A program made the translations under genes and the position numbers. A DNA stretch of 64,000 nt from CBDCFV01 sp965203835 (GTDB lineage: Bacteria; Chloroflexota; Dehalococcoidia; Lucifugimonadales; UBA3495): positions 1,798,001-1,862,000 of the forward strand of contig OZ241919.1 in assembly GCA_965203835.1 (NCBI GenBank), read 5' to 3'. The notes beneath the pieces were generated by a model. It did no database searches. It was not told the origin of the DNA and saw nothing but the letters and a program-made list of their open reading frames with translations. Shown here piece by piece: positions 18,642 to 28,171 of the stretch; the first letter of the stretch is position 1, and each line of letters begins with the position of its first letter.

Positions 18642-19562
18642 CTAGTTGACCCGGATGCGCGGGTCCAAGTACCCGTAGAACAGGTCGACCGCCAGGTTTA
18701 TGACTGTGACCAGTACGGCGGCAAGCAGTGCGCCTCCCACCACCACCGGGTAGTCTTTCAGGAAGATAGCGTTCACCAGTACGAAGCCCAAGCCGGGCCA
18801 AGCGAAGATGGGCTCGACCACCACCGCTCCCTGTATCAGCCCGCTCAGTTGAAGGCCGGCCATGGTGACGATGGGTATGGCGGCATTCCTGAGGGCGTGC
18901 CGGTACACCACCACAAACTCGCGCAGCCCCTTGGACCGGGCGGTGCGGACGTAGTCGGTGTGGATGACCTCCAGCATCTCCGACCGCATCAACCGCAACA
19001 GAAGGGCGGTCTGGAAGAAGGAGAGGGTTGCGATGGGCAGGATGGCGTGCTTGACGCCGATGCCCGATACCGGCAGCCATTGCAGCTTGACCGATATGTA
19101 CAGCATCAGCAGCATGGCCACCCAGAAACTGGGCATCGACTGGCCGAAGACAGCAATGATGCGGACAATCACATCCAGCAAGGAACCGCGGGTGAGGGCG
19201 GCGAGGGTGCCCAGGGGCACCGCCAAGACAATGCCAATGACCATTGCCCCGCCGGCCAGGATCATCGTTCGGACGATTGCCCGCCCGACCACGTCGGTAA
19301 TCGGCTCCTCGTAACGGAACGACTTGATGGTGTCGCCGCGCCAGAAGCCGCCCATGAAGGAGAAATACTGGACGTACAAGGGCCGGTCGGTCCCCAGCCG
19401 CTCCCGCATCTCCTGGATGGCCTCCGGCGTCGCGTCCTCCACCGGCACCATCAGGGCCGCCGGGTCCCCCGAGGCGTGGATGAACACAAACACCACGATG
19501 CTGACAATCAGGATCGTTACCACGCCCTGGAGAAACCTGTGTGTGAAGAACCGGTACATCAA
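18642..19562 (-). CDS. ABC transporter permease, DppB/OppB type
   Basis: 306 residues. It begins with a membrane helix (GVVTILIVSIVVFVFIHASGD), has the DppB feature of a long periplasmic loop after helix 1 (RERLGTDRPLYVQYF), and carries the EAA motif DYVRTARSKGL..RHALRNA near residue 200. It sits between the binding-protein gene (19601-21418) and the second permease, all on the minus strand, as in dipeptide/oligopeptide importers. Confidence 0.9.
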   Translation of the reverse strand: MMYRFFTHRFLQGVVTILIVSIVVFVFIHASGDPAALMVPVEDATPEAIQEMRERLGTDRPLYVQYFSFMGGFWRGDTIKSFRYEEPITDVVGRAIVRTMILAGGAMVIGIVLAVPLGTLAALTRGSLLDVIVRIIAVFGQSMPSFWVAMLLMLYISVKLQWLPVSGIGVKHAILPIATLSFFQTALLLRLMRSEMLEVIHTDYVRTARSKGLREFVVVYRHALRNAAIPIVTMAGLQLSGLIQGAVVVEPIFAWPGLGFVLVNAIFLKDYPVVVGGALLAAVLVTVINLAVDLFYGYLDPRIRVN

Positions 19563-19574
19563 CCACCCTTGTTG

Positions 19575-19592
19575 TGCCCGCGCAGGCGGGCA
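19575..19592. repeat. dispersed palindromic repeat
   Basis: TGCCCGC-gcag-GCGGGCA, a variant of the window-wide palindrome family, between the binding-protein and permease genes. Confidence 0.65.
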
Positions 19593-19600
19593 TCAGGACC

Positions 19601-21418
19601 CTAGTCCCTGAACTTTACGTCCAGGAACAGCCGGTACTCGTGAGGATAAGGCTTCCATAGTACGTTGTTATGCACACCGTACAGGTCCACGTAGTTGACC
19701 AGGAACACCCACGGAGCGTATTCGGTGTACAGTTCGTCGAGCTGACGCGCCAGCTTGACCGACTCCTCGCTTCCGCTGGTAGTGGCCGAGAGTTTCACGA
19801 TCAAGTCGTCCCACTCATCGGGGCCGTCGGCGTAATAGTCACCGCGACTGCGCGGCTCCGGCCGTTTCTCCAGCCAGTAGAAGTAAGGAGTGGAGGCCCG
19901 CAGCAACGCGTTGCCGTTGCCGACCATCCACGGCACTTTCAACTCCAGACCTATGCCCGGAGGGAAGAGCACCGAACGGCTCTGGGGAATGTATTCCACG
20001 TCCAATCCGATCTCTCGCCAGTACCCGGCCACTGCCTCGCCGGTCTCCTTGTCCAGCGTGTAACGGTCGTTGGTGGCCATGAAGGTTATCTTGCCGATGT
20101 CCACGCCGTCGGCGCGGGCTTCGTCAAGCAGCGCCTTGGCCTTCTCGGGGTCGTAGGGATAGCCAACCCGGTCAGGGTCCACTTCCGGCAGGAATGGATG
20201 GGTCACGCCGGTCAAAGGAATGGCGCCGGTGCCCCTGAACAGTTGCTCGGCAATCTCCACCTTGTTGACCGCGTAGTTCAAGGCCTTCCGTACACGCTTG
20301 TCGTTATATGGCGGTTCACGAACCGGCAATACAACGAAGACGAAGCGGGAACTCAGGACCGATTCAATGTGGACGTCAGGGTTAGCCGCGATCTCCGGCT
20401 GCCACTCAGGCAACAGGAACGGCAGGACATCCACGCCGCCCGTAAGGAACTCGCTCTTGCGGGTGAAGGCGTCAGGAATGATCCGCCACTCGATCCGGTC
20501 CACGCCGGGATCAGGCCCCCAATAGTCGGGGAACTTCTCCATCACCATCCGTTCGTTCTGCACCCACTCTTCGAAGGTGAAGGCGCCGGCGCCGAAGGGC
20601 GCCTTGCCGAACCCGTCCTGCTCAGTGTGCGGCCACGAACCGGTCTCTTCCAAGTACTTCTTGGAGGTTATAAACCCGAAGGCCGACATTACATTGGGCA
20701 ACTCCGCGGTTCCCGGAGCGGGCATCTTAACCCGAACAGTGTAATCGTCTACTATCTCCAACTCATGATTGACCAGTGGAGGCGGCACTCTGCCCTTGGT
20801 CTGACCCTCCGGCTTGTAGCAGGCCTTCAAGCTGGCCGCCACGTCTTCCGCAGTAACCTCGCCGTAGGCGGGGTCGTGGAACTTGACTCCCTTCCGAATG
20901 TTGAAAAGATAGGATGTGGGCGATTCGTAGTCCCAAGCCTCTGCCACTATGTTGTCCAACTCTCCCTCACGGTTGAACCTGATCATTGGTTCAGAAACGT
21001 GATTCAGCACGTCCAGGTCGTCCACGCCCGTTATGAACCAGCAACTCAGTTGAATGGGATTTGCCAACTGGGAAACCCTCAACGTCCTGAACTTCTTCTC
21101 CTCGGCGAGCTGAGGCGCGGCGGTGGGAGTGGCGACGACCATTACCTCCTTCACCACTTCCTTCTCAACCACCACCTCTTTCTCCACCTCGACCACTTTC
21201 TCCGATTCCACCACCTCCACCTTGGGCACTTCTCTTACGACCTCTTTCTCCACCACTACCTGCTTCTCAACCGGCACCTCCTTGACGACCTCCTTTTCCA
21301 CCACCACCTCTTTCTCCACGACTACAGGCTCGGCCGGAGATCCGCCGCAAGCGACGGTAACCACGAGCGCGACCGTCAAGGCCAGTACCACCTTCAAATT
21401 CATTATCCACTTGGTCAT
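19601..21418 (-). CDS. peptide-type ABC transporter substrate-binding lipoprotein
   Basis: 605 residues. A signal peptide ends in VTVACGGS, with lipidated Cys24. Residues ~30-95 form an extended linker of repeated VVVEKEVV / VVKEV units that should hold the binding domain away from the membrane. The remainder is an SBP_bac_5 domain (KGVKFHDPAYGEVTAEDV, a nickel/dipeptide/oligopeptide class hallmark, and RKALNYAVNKVEIAEQLF). The Val-Glu-Lys linker is characteristic of Chloroflexota lipoproteins. It is first in an operon with two permeases. The ligand is unknown. Confidence 0.92.
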   Translation of the reverse strand: MTKWIMNLKVVLALTVALVVTVACGGSPAEPVVVEKEVVVEKEVVKEVPVEKQVVVEKEVVREVPKVEVVESEKVVEVEKEVVVEKEVVKEVMVVATPTAAPQLAEEKKFRTLRVSQLANPIQLSCWFITGVDDLDVLNHVSEPMIRFNREGELDNIVAEAWDYESPTSYLFNIRKGVKFHDPAYGEVTAEDVAASLKACYKPEGQTKGRVPPPLVNHELEIVDDYTVRVKMPAPGTAELPNVMSAFGFITSKKYLEETGSWPHTEQDGFGKAPFGAGAFTFEEWVQNERMVMEKFPDYWGPDPGVDRIEWRIIPDAFTRKSEFLTGGVDVLPFLLPEWQPEIAANPDVHIESVLSSRFVFVVLPVREPPYNDKRVRKALNYAVNKVEIAEQLFRGTGAIPLTGVTHPFLPEVDPDRVGYPYDPEKAKALLDEARADGVDIGKITFMATNDRYTLDKETGEAVAGYWREIGLDVEYIPQSRSVLFPPGIGLELKVPWMVGNGNALLRASTPYFYWLEKRPEPRSRGDYYADGPDEWDDLIVKLSATTSGSEESVKLARQLDELYTEYAPWVFLVNYVDLYGVHNNVLWKPYPHEYRLFLDVKFRD

Positions 21419-21706
21419 CCTGTATTCCCCCTTGTCCTTAGTTTGAGGAACGTTTTTTCGGTTACAAACGTATTTCTAATTGCAAGTGAGTTGGTGATCA
21501 AAAATAAAATACGATTTCCGTATCATGGGACCGGTATATTCACCAAAAGTAGAATAATTGGTGGAATGGGCTTGCCCTTGGCGATGGCTTGTCATTCTAG
21601 TCCCCGTCCTATGGGGTGTCAATGAGAGTCCAACCCTCGTCACTCTCGCGTATTAGGGTATCATTGCAATCACAAAATCCGGCCATATAGGTTGGTAGTT
21701 GCTGAA

Positions 21707-23434
21707 ATGAAACGTTTGTTACAGGCCTCGGCCCTTATTGCCGCATTAGTCTTACTGGCCGCTTTTTCCGCTTGCGGAGCGGGCTCCTACGCATCTGAGC
21801 CTCAGATGGTGGACATGGAAAGGGGAGTTATGCAGGAAGCAGCGGCAGATAGCCCCTTGGCGATGGCAAAAGAAGTCATTACGGAAGTAGCGGTAGAGAA
21901 GCCCGTGGTGGTGGAAAAGGAAGTTGTGAAAGAAGTGGAAGTGGTGAGAGGTGCGGCGGCCGCGGGCGCGGACGAGTATAGGGGGGCCGGAGAAGACCTG
22001 TCCTCCACGACCAATACCTCCGTCGCCACCCAGAACCGCATCATCGTCCACACCGCTCACGCAGTTCTGGTGGTGAACGACATAGCCGACGCCATCGACC
22101 AGGTTGACGCACTAGCCCGGGAGTCCGGCGGGTGGGTGGTCGGTTCAGACCGCAGTTCGCGGCATAGCGGGCATATTGCTATCCGCGTTCCGGCGACGAT
22201 GCTGAACCAAATCATCAAGCAGTTGGAGAGTATCGCGATTGAAGTGGAGTCCATGGCGTTGAGCAGCCAGGACATGACCGACGAGTACGTGGACAGCCAG
22301 TCCAGGCTGACCAGCCTGCGCGCCACCGAGGAGGTGCTGCTGAAACTGCTGGGCCAAGCCAACAAAGTCGAGGACGCCCTCAAGGTCCAGAACGAGATTA
22401 CTCGAGTCCAGTCGCAGATTGAAGCGATACAGGGACGGATCAAGTTCCTGGAAGAGACCGCCGCCTTTTCCCTTATAAACGTAAGCCTGAAACTCACCAC
22501 CGTGGATATGCGGGTTGACGCCGGAGGGGACACTTCCTTCCGGGTGGGCCGCCCAGCCACGTTCCGCGCCACCTTCAACCCGCCGCCAGACATGGAGGAC
22601 TTCACTTTCACTTGGGACTTCGGCGACGGCGCGACTGCTTTCGGCAGCGGTACAGCGCCGACGACCAATCCCGGTGAGCGGGTTACCGGGTCGGTGAGCC
22701 ACGTATACGGGGAGGAGGGAGATTACGTCGTTGAAGTCACTATCAATGGGAGCGGCGGCACCGGGCTGGCAGAGGGATCGGACAGCCTTGTCGCCACGGT
22801 AACTCGCATACCGGACATAGAGGTCTTTGCCGGAGAAAGCCGGGTGGTGGAAGAACGGGAAGAGGTTGAATACACCGCGTCGTTCACCCGGCCAAAGGAA
22901 CTGTGGGACTACGAGTTCAGGTGGGACTTCGGCGACGGCACCCCCACGGTCATAGGAACACCGGAGGAGGGCATTACGCGGGTCTCGGCGGTCCATACTT
23001 TCGCCGATTACCGTCCCTTCCCTTACGAGGTCAAATTTACGGTAACGGCCATGAGCGAGGCGGGCGAGGTAACGGGTTTTGACATCACCAACGTCCACGT
23101 TACCGAATCGAAGGGATACTTCATCGGCGGGTGGGATGCCGGCGAGACCGGGAAGTCCGCCATCCGGGCGTTGTCCGTCGTCGTCATGGGCGCCGCCACA
23201 TTGATTATATGGCTGGGGATATTCATTCCCGTATGGGTGGTCATCGCCGCCATCATATTCCTGTTCATCGCATTGAGGCGTCGACACAACATCCGCTTGC
23301 CCGGCTTCCCCAGGCTGAGGAAAAGGGGCCGACGCCGGGCCGCGGAAAGTCCTGCGCCGGAAGCAACGGCGACGGGACAGACGCCGGACGCCTCGGTGGT
23401 TGAAACGGGAGAGACCCCTAACTCCAGAGAATGA
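21707..23434 (+). CDS. DUF4349 lipoprotein with two PKD domains and a C-terminal membrane helix
   Basis: 575 residues from ATG 21707. The signal ends in AAFSACGAG with Cys23 as lipidation site. A short VEKPVVVEKEVVKEVEVV linker follows, then a DUF4349 domain (NRIIVHTAHAVLVV..IAIRVPA) with a coiled coil (residues ~200-260). Two PKD-like Ig folds each carry WDFGDG (around residues 305 and 405). A hydrophobic helix (VVVMGAATLIIWLGIFIPV) and a basic Arg-rich tail end the chain. Both ends may be membrane-bound. It converges on the alpha-2-macroglobulin gene with a 26-base gap. Confidence 0.85.
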   Translation: MKRLLQASALIAALVLLAAFSACGAGSYASEPQMVDMERGVMQEAAADSPLAMAKEVITEVAVEKPVVVEKEVVKEVEVVRGAAAAGADEYRGAGEDLSSTTNTSVATQNRIIVHTAHAVLVVNDIADAIDQVDALARESGGWVVGSDRSSRHSGHIAIRVPATMLNQIIKQLESIAIEVESMALSSQDMTDEYVDSQSRLTSLRATEEVLLKLLGQANKVEDALKVQNEITRVQSQIEAIQGRIKFLEETAAFSLINVSLKLTTVDMRVDAGGDTSFRVGRPATFRATFNPPPDMEDFTFTWDFGDGATAFGSGTAPTTNPGERVTGSVSHVYGEEGDYVVEVTINGSGGTGLAEGSDSLVATVTRIPDIEVFAGESRVVEEREEVEYTASFTRPKELWDYEFRWDFGDGTPTVIGTPEEGITRVSAVHTFADYRPFPYEVKFTVTAMSEAGEVTGFDITNVHVTESKGYFIGGWDAGETGKSAIRALSVVVMGAATLIIWLGIFIPVWVVIAAIIFLFIALRRRHNIRLPGFPRLRKRGRRRAAESPAPEATATGQTPDASVVETGETPNSRE

Positions 23435-23460
23435 GATTCGGGCGCCACGCCACGGCGCCG

Positions 23461-26400
23461 CTAACGGCTTCCAATCGTTACGCTCCTGCCCAGGCTCTCG
23501 CCTTTCCACTCTGGCGTGTAGTAGGAATAGACTTGCGACACCACCGGCTGCGCCCGCACCGGGTACAGGGCCACCGTCTCGAATTGCATCCGCATGGGCC
23601 GGTTGGGCAACAGGTCCTCAATGTACAGGATGACCTTACGTCCGGCCACCTCGTACCGTTTGATCCTCGGGTCCTCATCGACCAGAGCCTTGACCGTCTC
23701 GGCCACCGGAGCGAATCCCGTGGGGATTGAAACGTCCAGGACTACCATGCCAGCCTCCAACGGGACCGGCGGCGTGAACTCAACCTCGGCGGTTACGGAA
23801 ATCAGGTCGTCCACCTCGATGCGGTCGGCATCATAGTCGACGTCTATCCGGAACATTTCGATTTTAGTCCGGTCCACTTCGGGCCGGTTGAACCGGCGCA
23901 CCACTTGGAGCAACACCTCTCCATTGCCCTTCGCCGACATCCGCAGACTGCCGACTATCGGGACATCCAGGATCTGCACCACGTCGGCGTTGGCCTCGTT
24001 TACCCTGACGGTCTTGGTCCAGTCGCCCGACCTGAGAGTGACGGCCATGTCCACGTCGAACTTGGTCGCTGCGGCAAAATCAATCAAGGCCTGAAGGCCC
24101 ACCACGGTGTCCTGAGTGGAACCGAACCCGCCGAAAGCGTTGCGCTGAGACACCAGCCAACGGGCCGCGTTTGACGCATTCGCTCTGTCGCCGTATTGCA
24201 TCAAGGCCAGCGTAGCGTAGCCGGTGGTCTCCACGGCGGTGTTGCTTACCGGCCCGGGGGCGGATCCTCGCTTGGCAACCTCTGGGCTATCTCCCCAGCG
24301 AAGGCCGTTTTTGTCCTGGATACTCATCGACATCAGTTTTTGATGGGCATCGCCAGCCGCGCCGCTGTCGGCCAGGGACAAAGCGTAGGCAACGATTGCC
24401 ATGGTGTACGGGGCGTCAATCTCGGTCAGTCGCCCTTCGAGATACCGGACTGCGGCATTGGCTTCGCTTGTTTCGCCAGCCTCAAGAAGGGCGATTGCGA
24501 CGTAGGCTGTTAAAGCGGTATTACCCTTCAAGCCTCCCAGAAGCTCTTGGTGGTGCAGGAAGCCCACCGGCTCGAAAGACCCGTCGGGGCGTTGATGTTG
24601 AACAATCCATTGGACAGCCTCATCCAATACATTGTCGTCGATGTATATCAAGCCATCGGCCTGAGCGAATGTCTTCAGAACGAAGGCTGTGAGCCACAGG
24701 CTGCCTTCCGCGTCATCCTGGCCGAAAGCGGAGAAACTGCCGTCGTGGCGGCGGTAAGTCAGCTCCCGCTGGTAGCCGGTTATCATCAGGTATTCGGCCT
24801 TGGCCATGACCTCAGGCTTGATCTGTCCAGTTTCCTCCAGGTACTTGGCGACGAACACGTTGGGAGCGAAGAGTATCATATTCTGTTCGCCGCAGCCGAA
24901 GGGCATTTGCAACAGCCCTTCAAGCCCTTCGATGGTCTGGCTGATGTAGTTCCCCGTCAGCACGACTTGCGTCCGGGCGGAGCCTGGTATGGCCCCAAGC
25001 GGCGCAGAGTTGGGGAACGTCCGGCTGTCTCCCGGCGACAGGACCATGTTGTCCACCTGCTCGTTGGGTACCCCTTCAGGCTCGACCAACAGGTCCTTGA
25101 CAATGGCGTCCGCCGAATCCCGGCTACGGGCGACCACCTTGACGGGCACGCTGCCCAACTCAGTCAAGCGTATCTTGAACTCAAGCCCACTGACGTCGTT
25201 GGCAGCGACCGACACCGTTTTCGTTCGGTCGTCGAGCAGGTCGAAATCGTCCGACTGTTCCAGTTCTACGAAAAACTCTTGTGGTGAGTCCAGGTAGTTG
25301 TACAGGGCGATTTTGACGGGAAATTCCTCGCCCCGCACCGCCGAAAAGGGCAGGTCAACCTGCGCGAAGAAGGGTTGGAACACCCGCAACTCCGCTTCCG
25401 CAATCCCCAACCCATGTTCCTTGGACAGGGCCACACCCCTGAGCATCCAAGTGGTGATGCTGTCCGGTGCCTCCACCGGCAGCGACACCCGGCCCTCTTC
25501 GTCGGTCATCACGTCGGTCCAAAGCCAGGTCTCGGGGAATAACTGCCTGACTCGCTGCACTTCCGCCAGTTCCTCATCTGGTCCGGCCATCATCGCCTTT
25601 ATTTCCGGAGACGGGGTGGGTAAAGGCAGGGCAAAACCGCCCCCGGCTCCACCTCCACCTCCGCCGCGGCGCCTCCTTCTCGGTGCAGCATCCCGCATTG
25701 CCTCTCTCTGAATATCAACGTATTCCTTGTATTCCTTTCCTCCCGGCACATTCATACTGGACATTACTATCAAGCCCGCTTCCTGAAACGCCTCCTCCGC
25801 GCCTCGTGTCTTGACGCTGCGGAGGAATGGCCGAAATTCATGCAGTTCTACCTGGGGTTGCATATACAGACGTTCAAGCTCGGCGAACACTTGATGCAGA
25901 TTCACGCGGTTTTCGGCAAGAATGAATACGGACCGGTCCACCGCCGCCAACCCTACCTTGGCCGGCCCTTGGGAGCCGACGTCGATGTTCACGGCCTCCC
26001 CCGGAAATACCTCGTCTTTGCTGAAATCCAGGTCCAGCCCCATCGGGTAACTGGGGAATACGTCGAATGGGATATAGTCGGCAGCCACTTCGTTGTTGGA
26101 GAGTATTTGGTACACCACCAACCTGGATGTTGGAGCCATGACCGGAGTGGCCTGGAAAGCTATGTCGGGTGACTTACTGACGCCTGAGAAGACCACCTTG
26201 CCCCGGGAAATTACTTCGTAGTAGGTGTTTCTCTGCTCAGCGGTGGACGCTACCTTGAACCGGGCGGTCTCGCCCACGTTCAACAGTGGGTCACCGGACT
26301 GCTCAACATGGATGAAGTTGCCCGACGGCGAATAGCTTGCTTGCAGGTTAAGCCCGGCCCATGCCTGCTCCGACACCGCCTCAAGAGTGAGGGCTATGGC

Positions 26401-27972
26401 CTGCTCTGGCGGGTTGACTCTGATGAGCGCCTTGCCCTTATCGGTCATAACCCGGTGGGTCTTCGTACTCAGGCTTCGCAGTTCCTTTCCCAAGTAGTCC
26501 ACAGTCACAGATACTTCCCTGTCGACCGGTTCGTTGTCAGGCGTCTCCGTCACTATCAAGAAGGAAAAAGGCAGGGAGGGCTTGAAAGCAAGGCTCTCCG
26601 GTATGACCTGTAGCTTCAACGGCGATTCGGCCACGGTGAGAAGTCTCGAAGTATTCTCGACGTACCCAGTGGACTTCTCCCTTACCGTAACATCGAGGGT
26701 CAGGTTGCCCTGCCCGCCGGCCGCCGGTACGCCACCGACGTATTGTACCGGCGGCAACTCGAAAGAATTGGAGCCATCAATCTCCTGGGTGAAGGTCGCA
26801 AACTCCTCCCACACGCCCACGTAGCGCGATGCAACTATCTCGACTTCCCCGCGCACCGGCTTGCCGAAACTGTATTCCGCCGACACGGTGCCCTTGATCG
26901 GCTCATTTGCCAGCACCCAGTCCTTTGCCGTTTCCACGGTCACTTCGTACTTGGGCAGTACGTACTCCTCCACGCGAACGTCCAGTTGGGTCGTTTGGTC
27001 ACCGGAGCGTACCGTCAGCTTCCAAACGCCAAGGTTCGGCTCAGTGGACAGGGGCATCTCCAAGTTGGCCATACCGAAGTCGTCGGCCCGGGCTTGCTGC
27101 TTGTATACCTTGATTCCCTTGGCGTCCTGCACCTCCACCGTTACTTCGTCCGTCAAGGGTTTCAGTTCCGGGTCCAGCGTCAAGACCCTTATGTGTATGT
27201 CCTGCCCCGGCTTGTAGATTGGTTTGTCCGTCTCCAGGAACAGTGCTTTAGTATCCACGACGCGGACCTGCGCCAAGTCACGGAACCCATGTCCCTTTAT
27301 TTCTATTTCGTAGGGACCCGGAGCGATGCGGGGGACTTGAATGGAGACCGTTCCGGACCCTTCAATGATTGATTGAGCGTTGGCTACCGGACTTCCGCCG
27401 CGCATCAGGACAACTTCGACATTACCCCTGCCTGCCGTTGCCTGCCGTCCTTGAAACAGTGAGACCGCTATGCCCTCAACCTGGCCTGAACGCAGTTGAG
27501 CAGGGGCCAGTACCAGATAGCCGTCCACCTTTTCCGGCAGGACGACAGGTTGTACTTCGGCTTGGTTCGTGGGATCCGGGACCTTGTCCCTGGCAGCTGG
27601 GGCTTTATCCGTTGGAGCCAGAGTCTTGTCCACAGCAGATGGGGCCGAGTCTGTGGGGGTTGTAGCTTTGCCAGCAGGAAACGGTACCTTATCCTTAACA
27701 GCCGGGGCTTTATCTGTGGGAGCCGGGACCTTGTCCGCAGCAGATGGGGCCGTATCTATGGGGGCTGTAGCTTTGTCAGCAGGAGACGAGACATCGTCCA
27801 AGCCGGACGGGGTCGTATCCGGAACGGCTGGTGTTGCAGTGGAAGGCGCAAATACGCCCGGCGTTATAGAGGGGGCCGTGCGTGTCTCCCGAGGCTCCTG
27901 CTGGTTGCACGCCAGCACTACCAGAGCAAGTGCCAAAACGACGGTCAAACCCAAGAAAAAGCTCGCCCTCAC
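23461..27972 (-). CDS. bacterial alpha-2-macroglobulin family lipoprotein
   Basis: 1503 residues from GTG 27972, which has GAGGAG 6 bases upstream. The signal ends in VVLACNQQ (lipobox Cys at residue 22). A ~90-residue linker repeats Pro-Thr-Asp-Lys-Ala/Val units. Macroglobulin domains follow, including ETDKPIYKPGQDIHIRV. A bait-like region near 763-780 holds a run of five Arg and then Gly. The thioester motif GCGEQN has Cys at residue 1027, inside an alpha-alpha toroid (QWIVQHQRPDGSF), and a receptor-like C-terminal domain ends the chain. Family members trap proteases that cut the bait region. No PBP1c gene, the frequent partner, is adjacent. Confidence 0.92.
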   Translation of the reverse strand: MRASFFLGLTVVLALALVVLACNQQEPRETRTAPSITPGVFAPSTATPAVPDTTPSGLDDVSSPADKATAPIDTAPSAADKVPAPTDKAPAVKDKVPFPAGKATTPTDSAPSAVDKTLAPTDKAPAARDKVPDPTNQAEVQPVVLPEKVDGYLVLAPAQLRSGQVEGIAVSLFQGRQATAGRGNVEVVLMRGGSPVANAQSIIEGSGTVSIQVPRIAPGPYEIEIKGHGFRDLAQVRVVDTKALFLETDKPIYKPGQDIHIRVLTLDPELKPLTDEVTVEVQDAKGIKVYKQQARADDFGMANLEMPLSTEPNLGVWKLTVRSGDQTTQLDVRVEEYVLPKYEVTVETAKDWVLANEPIKGTVSAEYSFGKPVRGEVEIVASRYVGVWEEFATFTQEIDGSNSFELPPVQYVGGVPAAGGQGNLTLDVTVREKSTGYVENTSRLLTVAESPLKLQVIPESLAFKPSLPFSFLIVTETPDNEPVDREVSVTVDYLGKELRSLSTKTHRVMTDKGKALIRVNPPEQAIALTLEAVSEQAWAGLNLQASYSPSGNFIHVEQSGDPLLNVGETARFKVASTAEQRNTYYEVISRGKVVFSGVSKSPDIAFQATPVMAPTSRLVVYQILSNNEVAADYIPFDVFPSYPMGLDLDFSKDEVFPGEAVNIDVGSQGPAKVGLAAVDRSVFILAENRVNLHQVFAELERLYMQPQVELHEFRPFLRSVKTRGAEEAFQEAGLIVMSSMNVPGGKEYKEYVDIQREAMRDAAPRRRRRGGGGGGAGGGFALPLPTPSPEIKAMMAGPDEELAEVQRVRQLFPETWLWTDVMTDEEGRVSLPVEAPDSITTWMLRGVALSKEHGLGIAEAELRVFQPFFAQVDLPFSAVRGEEFPVKIALYNYLDSPQEFFVELEQSDDFDLLDDRTKTVSVAANDVSGLEFKIRLTELGSVPVKVVARSRDSADAIVKDLLVEPEGVPNEQVDNMVLSPGDSRTFPNSAPLGAIPGSARTQVVLTGNYISQTIEGLEGLLQMPFGCGEQNMILFAPNVFVAKYLEETGQIKPEVMAKAEYLMITGYQRELTYRRHDGSFSAFGQDDAEGSLWLTAFVLKTFAQADGLIYIDDNVLDEAVQWIVQHQRPDGSFEPVGFLHHQELLGGLKGNTALTAYVAIALLEAGETSEANAAVRYLEGRLTEIDAPYTMAIVAYALSLADSGAAGDAHQKLMSMSIQDKNGLRWGDSPEVAKRGSAPGPVSNTAVETTGYATLALMQYGDRANASNAARWLVSQRNAFGGFGSTQDTVVGLQALIDFAAATKFDVDMAVTLRSGDWTKTVRVNEANADVVQILDVPIVGSLRMSAKGNGEVLLQVVRRFNRPEVDRTKIEMFRIDVDYDADRIEVDDLISVTAEVEFTPPVPLEAGMVVLDVSIPTGFAPVAETVKALVDEDPRIKRYEVAGRKVILYIEDLLPNRPMRMQFETVALYPVRAQPVVSQVYSYYTPEWKGESLGRSVTIGSR

Positions 27973-28070
27973 GTCAGGCTCCTCACGACAAGTGTAAAGC
28001 ACGTTGCCGGATAATACGCCGATTACTGGCCTTTCGTTCCATCAACCGGCGCATGGCGTTGACAGTTTAT

Positions 28071-28092
28071 GGGGACTTACGGGTCCCCATCG
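28071..28092. terminator. perfect hairpin between the A2M and cyclase genes
   Basis: ATGGGGAC-TTACGG-GTCCCCAT is a perfect 8-base-pair stem with no T-run on either side. It may be a structural or regulatory element rather than a classical terminator. Confidence 0.35.
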
Positions 28093-28151
28093 CCCTCGCA
28101 ACTTTACGGCGATGCGGCACGAAGGCTTGAGAACGAGAACCAATTCGGAAA

Positions 28152-28171
28152 TTTTAGAGCATACTCTAAAA
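28152..28171 (-). terminator. hairpin at the end of the cyclase gene
   Basis: TTTTAGAG-CATA-CTCTAAAA is a perfect 8-base-pair stem spanning the cyclase stop codon (28166-28168). AT-rich arms give U-rich RNA on both strands. A weak terminator is plausible. Confidence 0.4.

Noticed and set aside
21123..21446. Plus-strand Thr/Ser-rich frame opposite the lipoprotein linker
   Set aside because: It is the mirror of the Val-Glu-Lys repeat of the substrate-binding protein and has no start signal.
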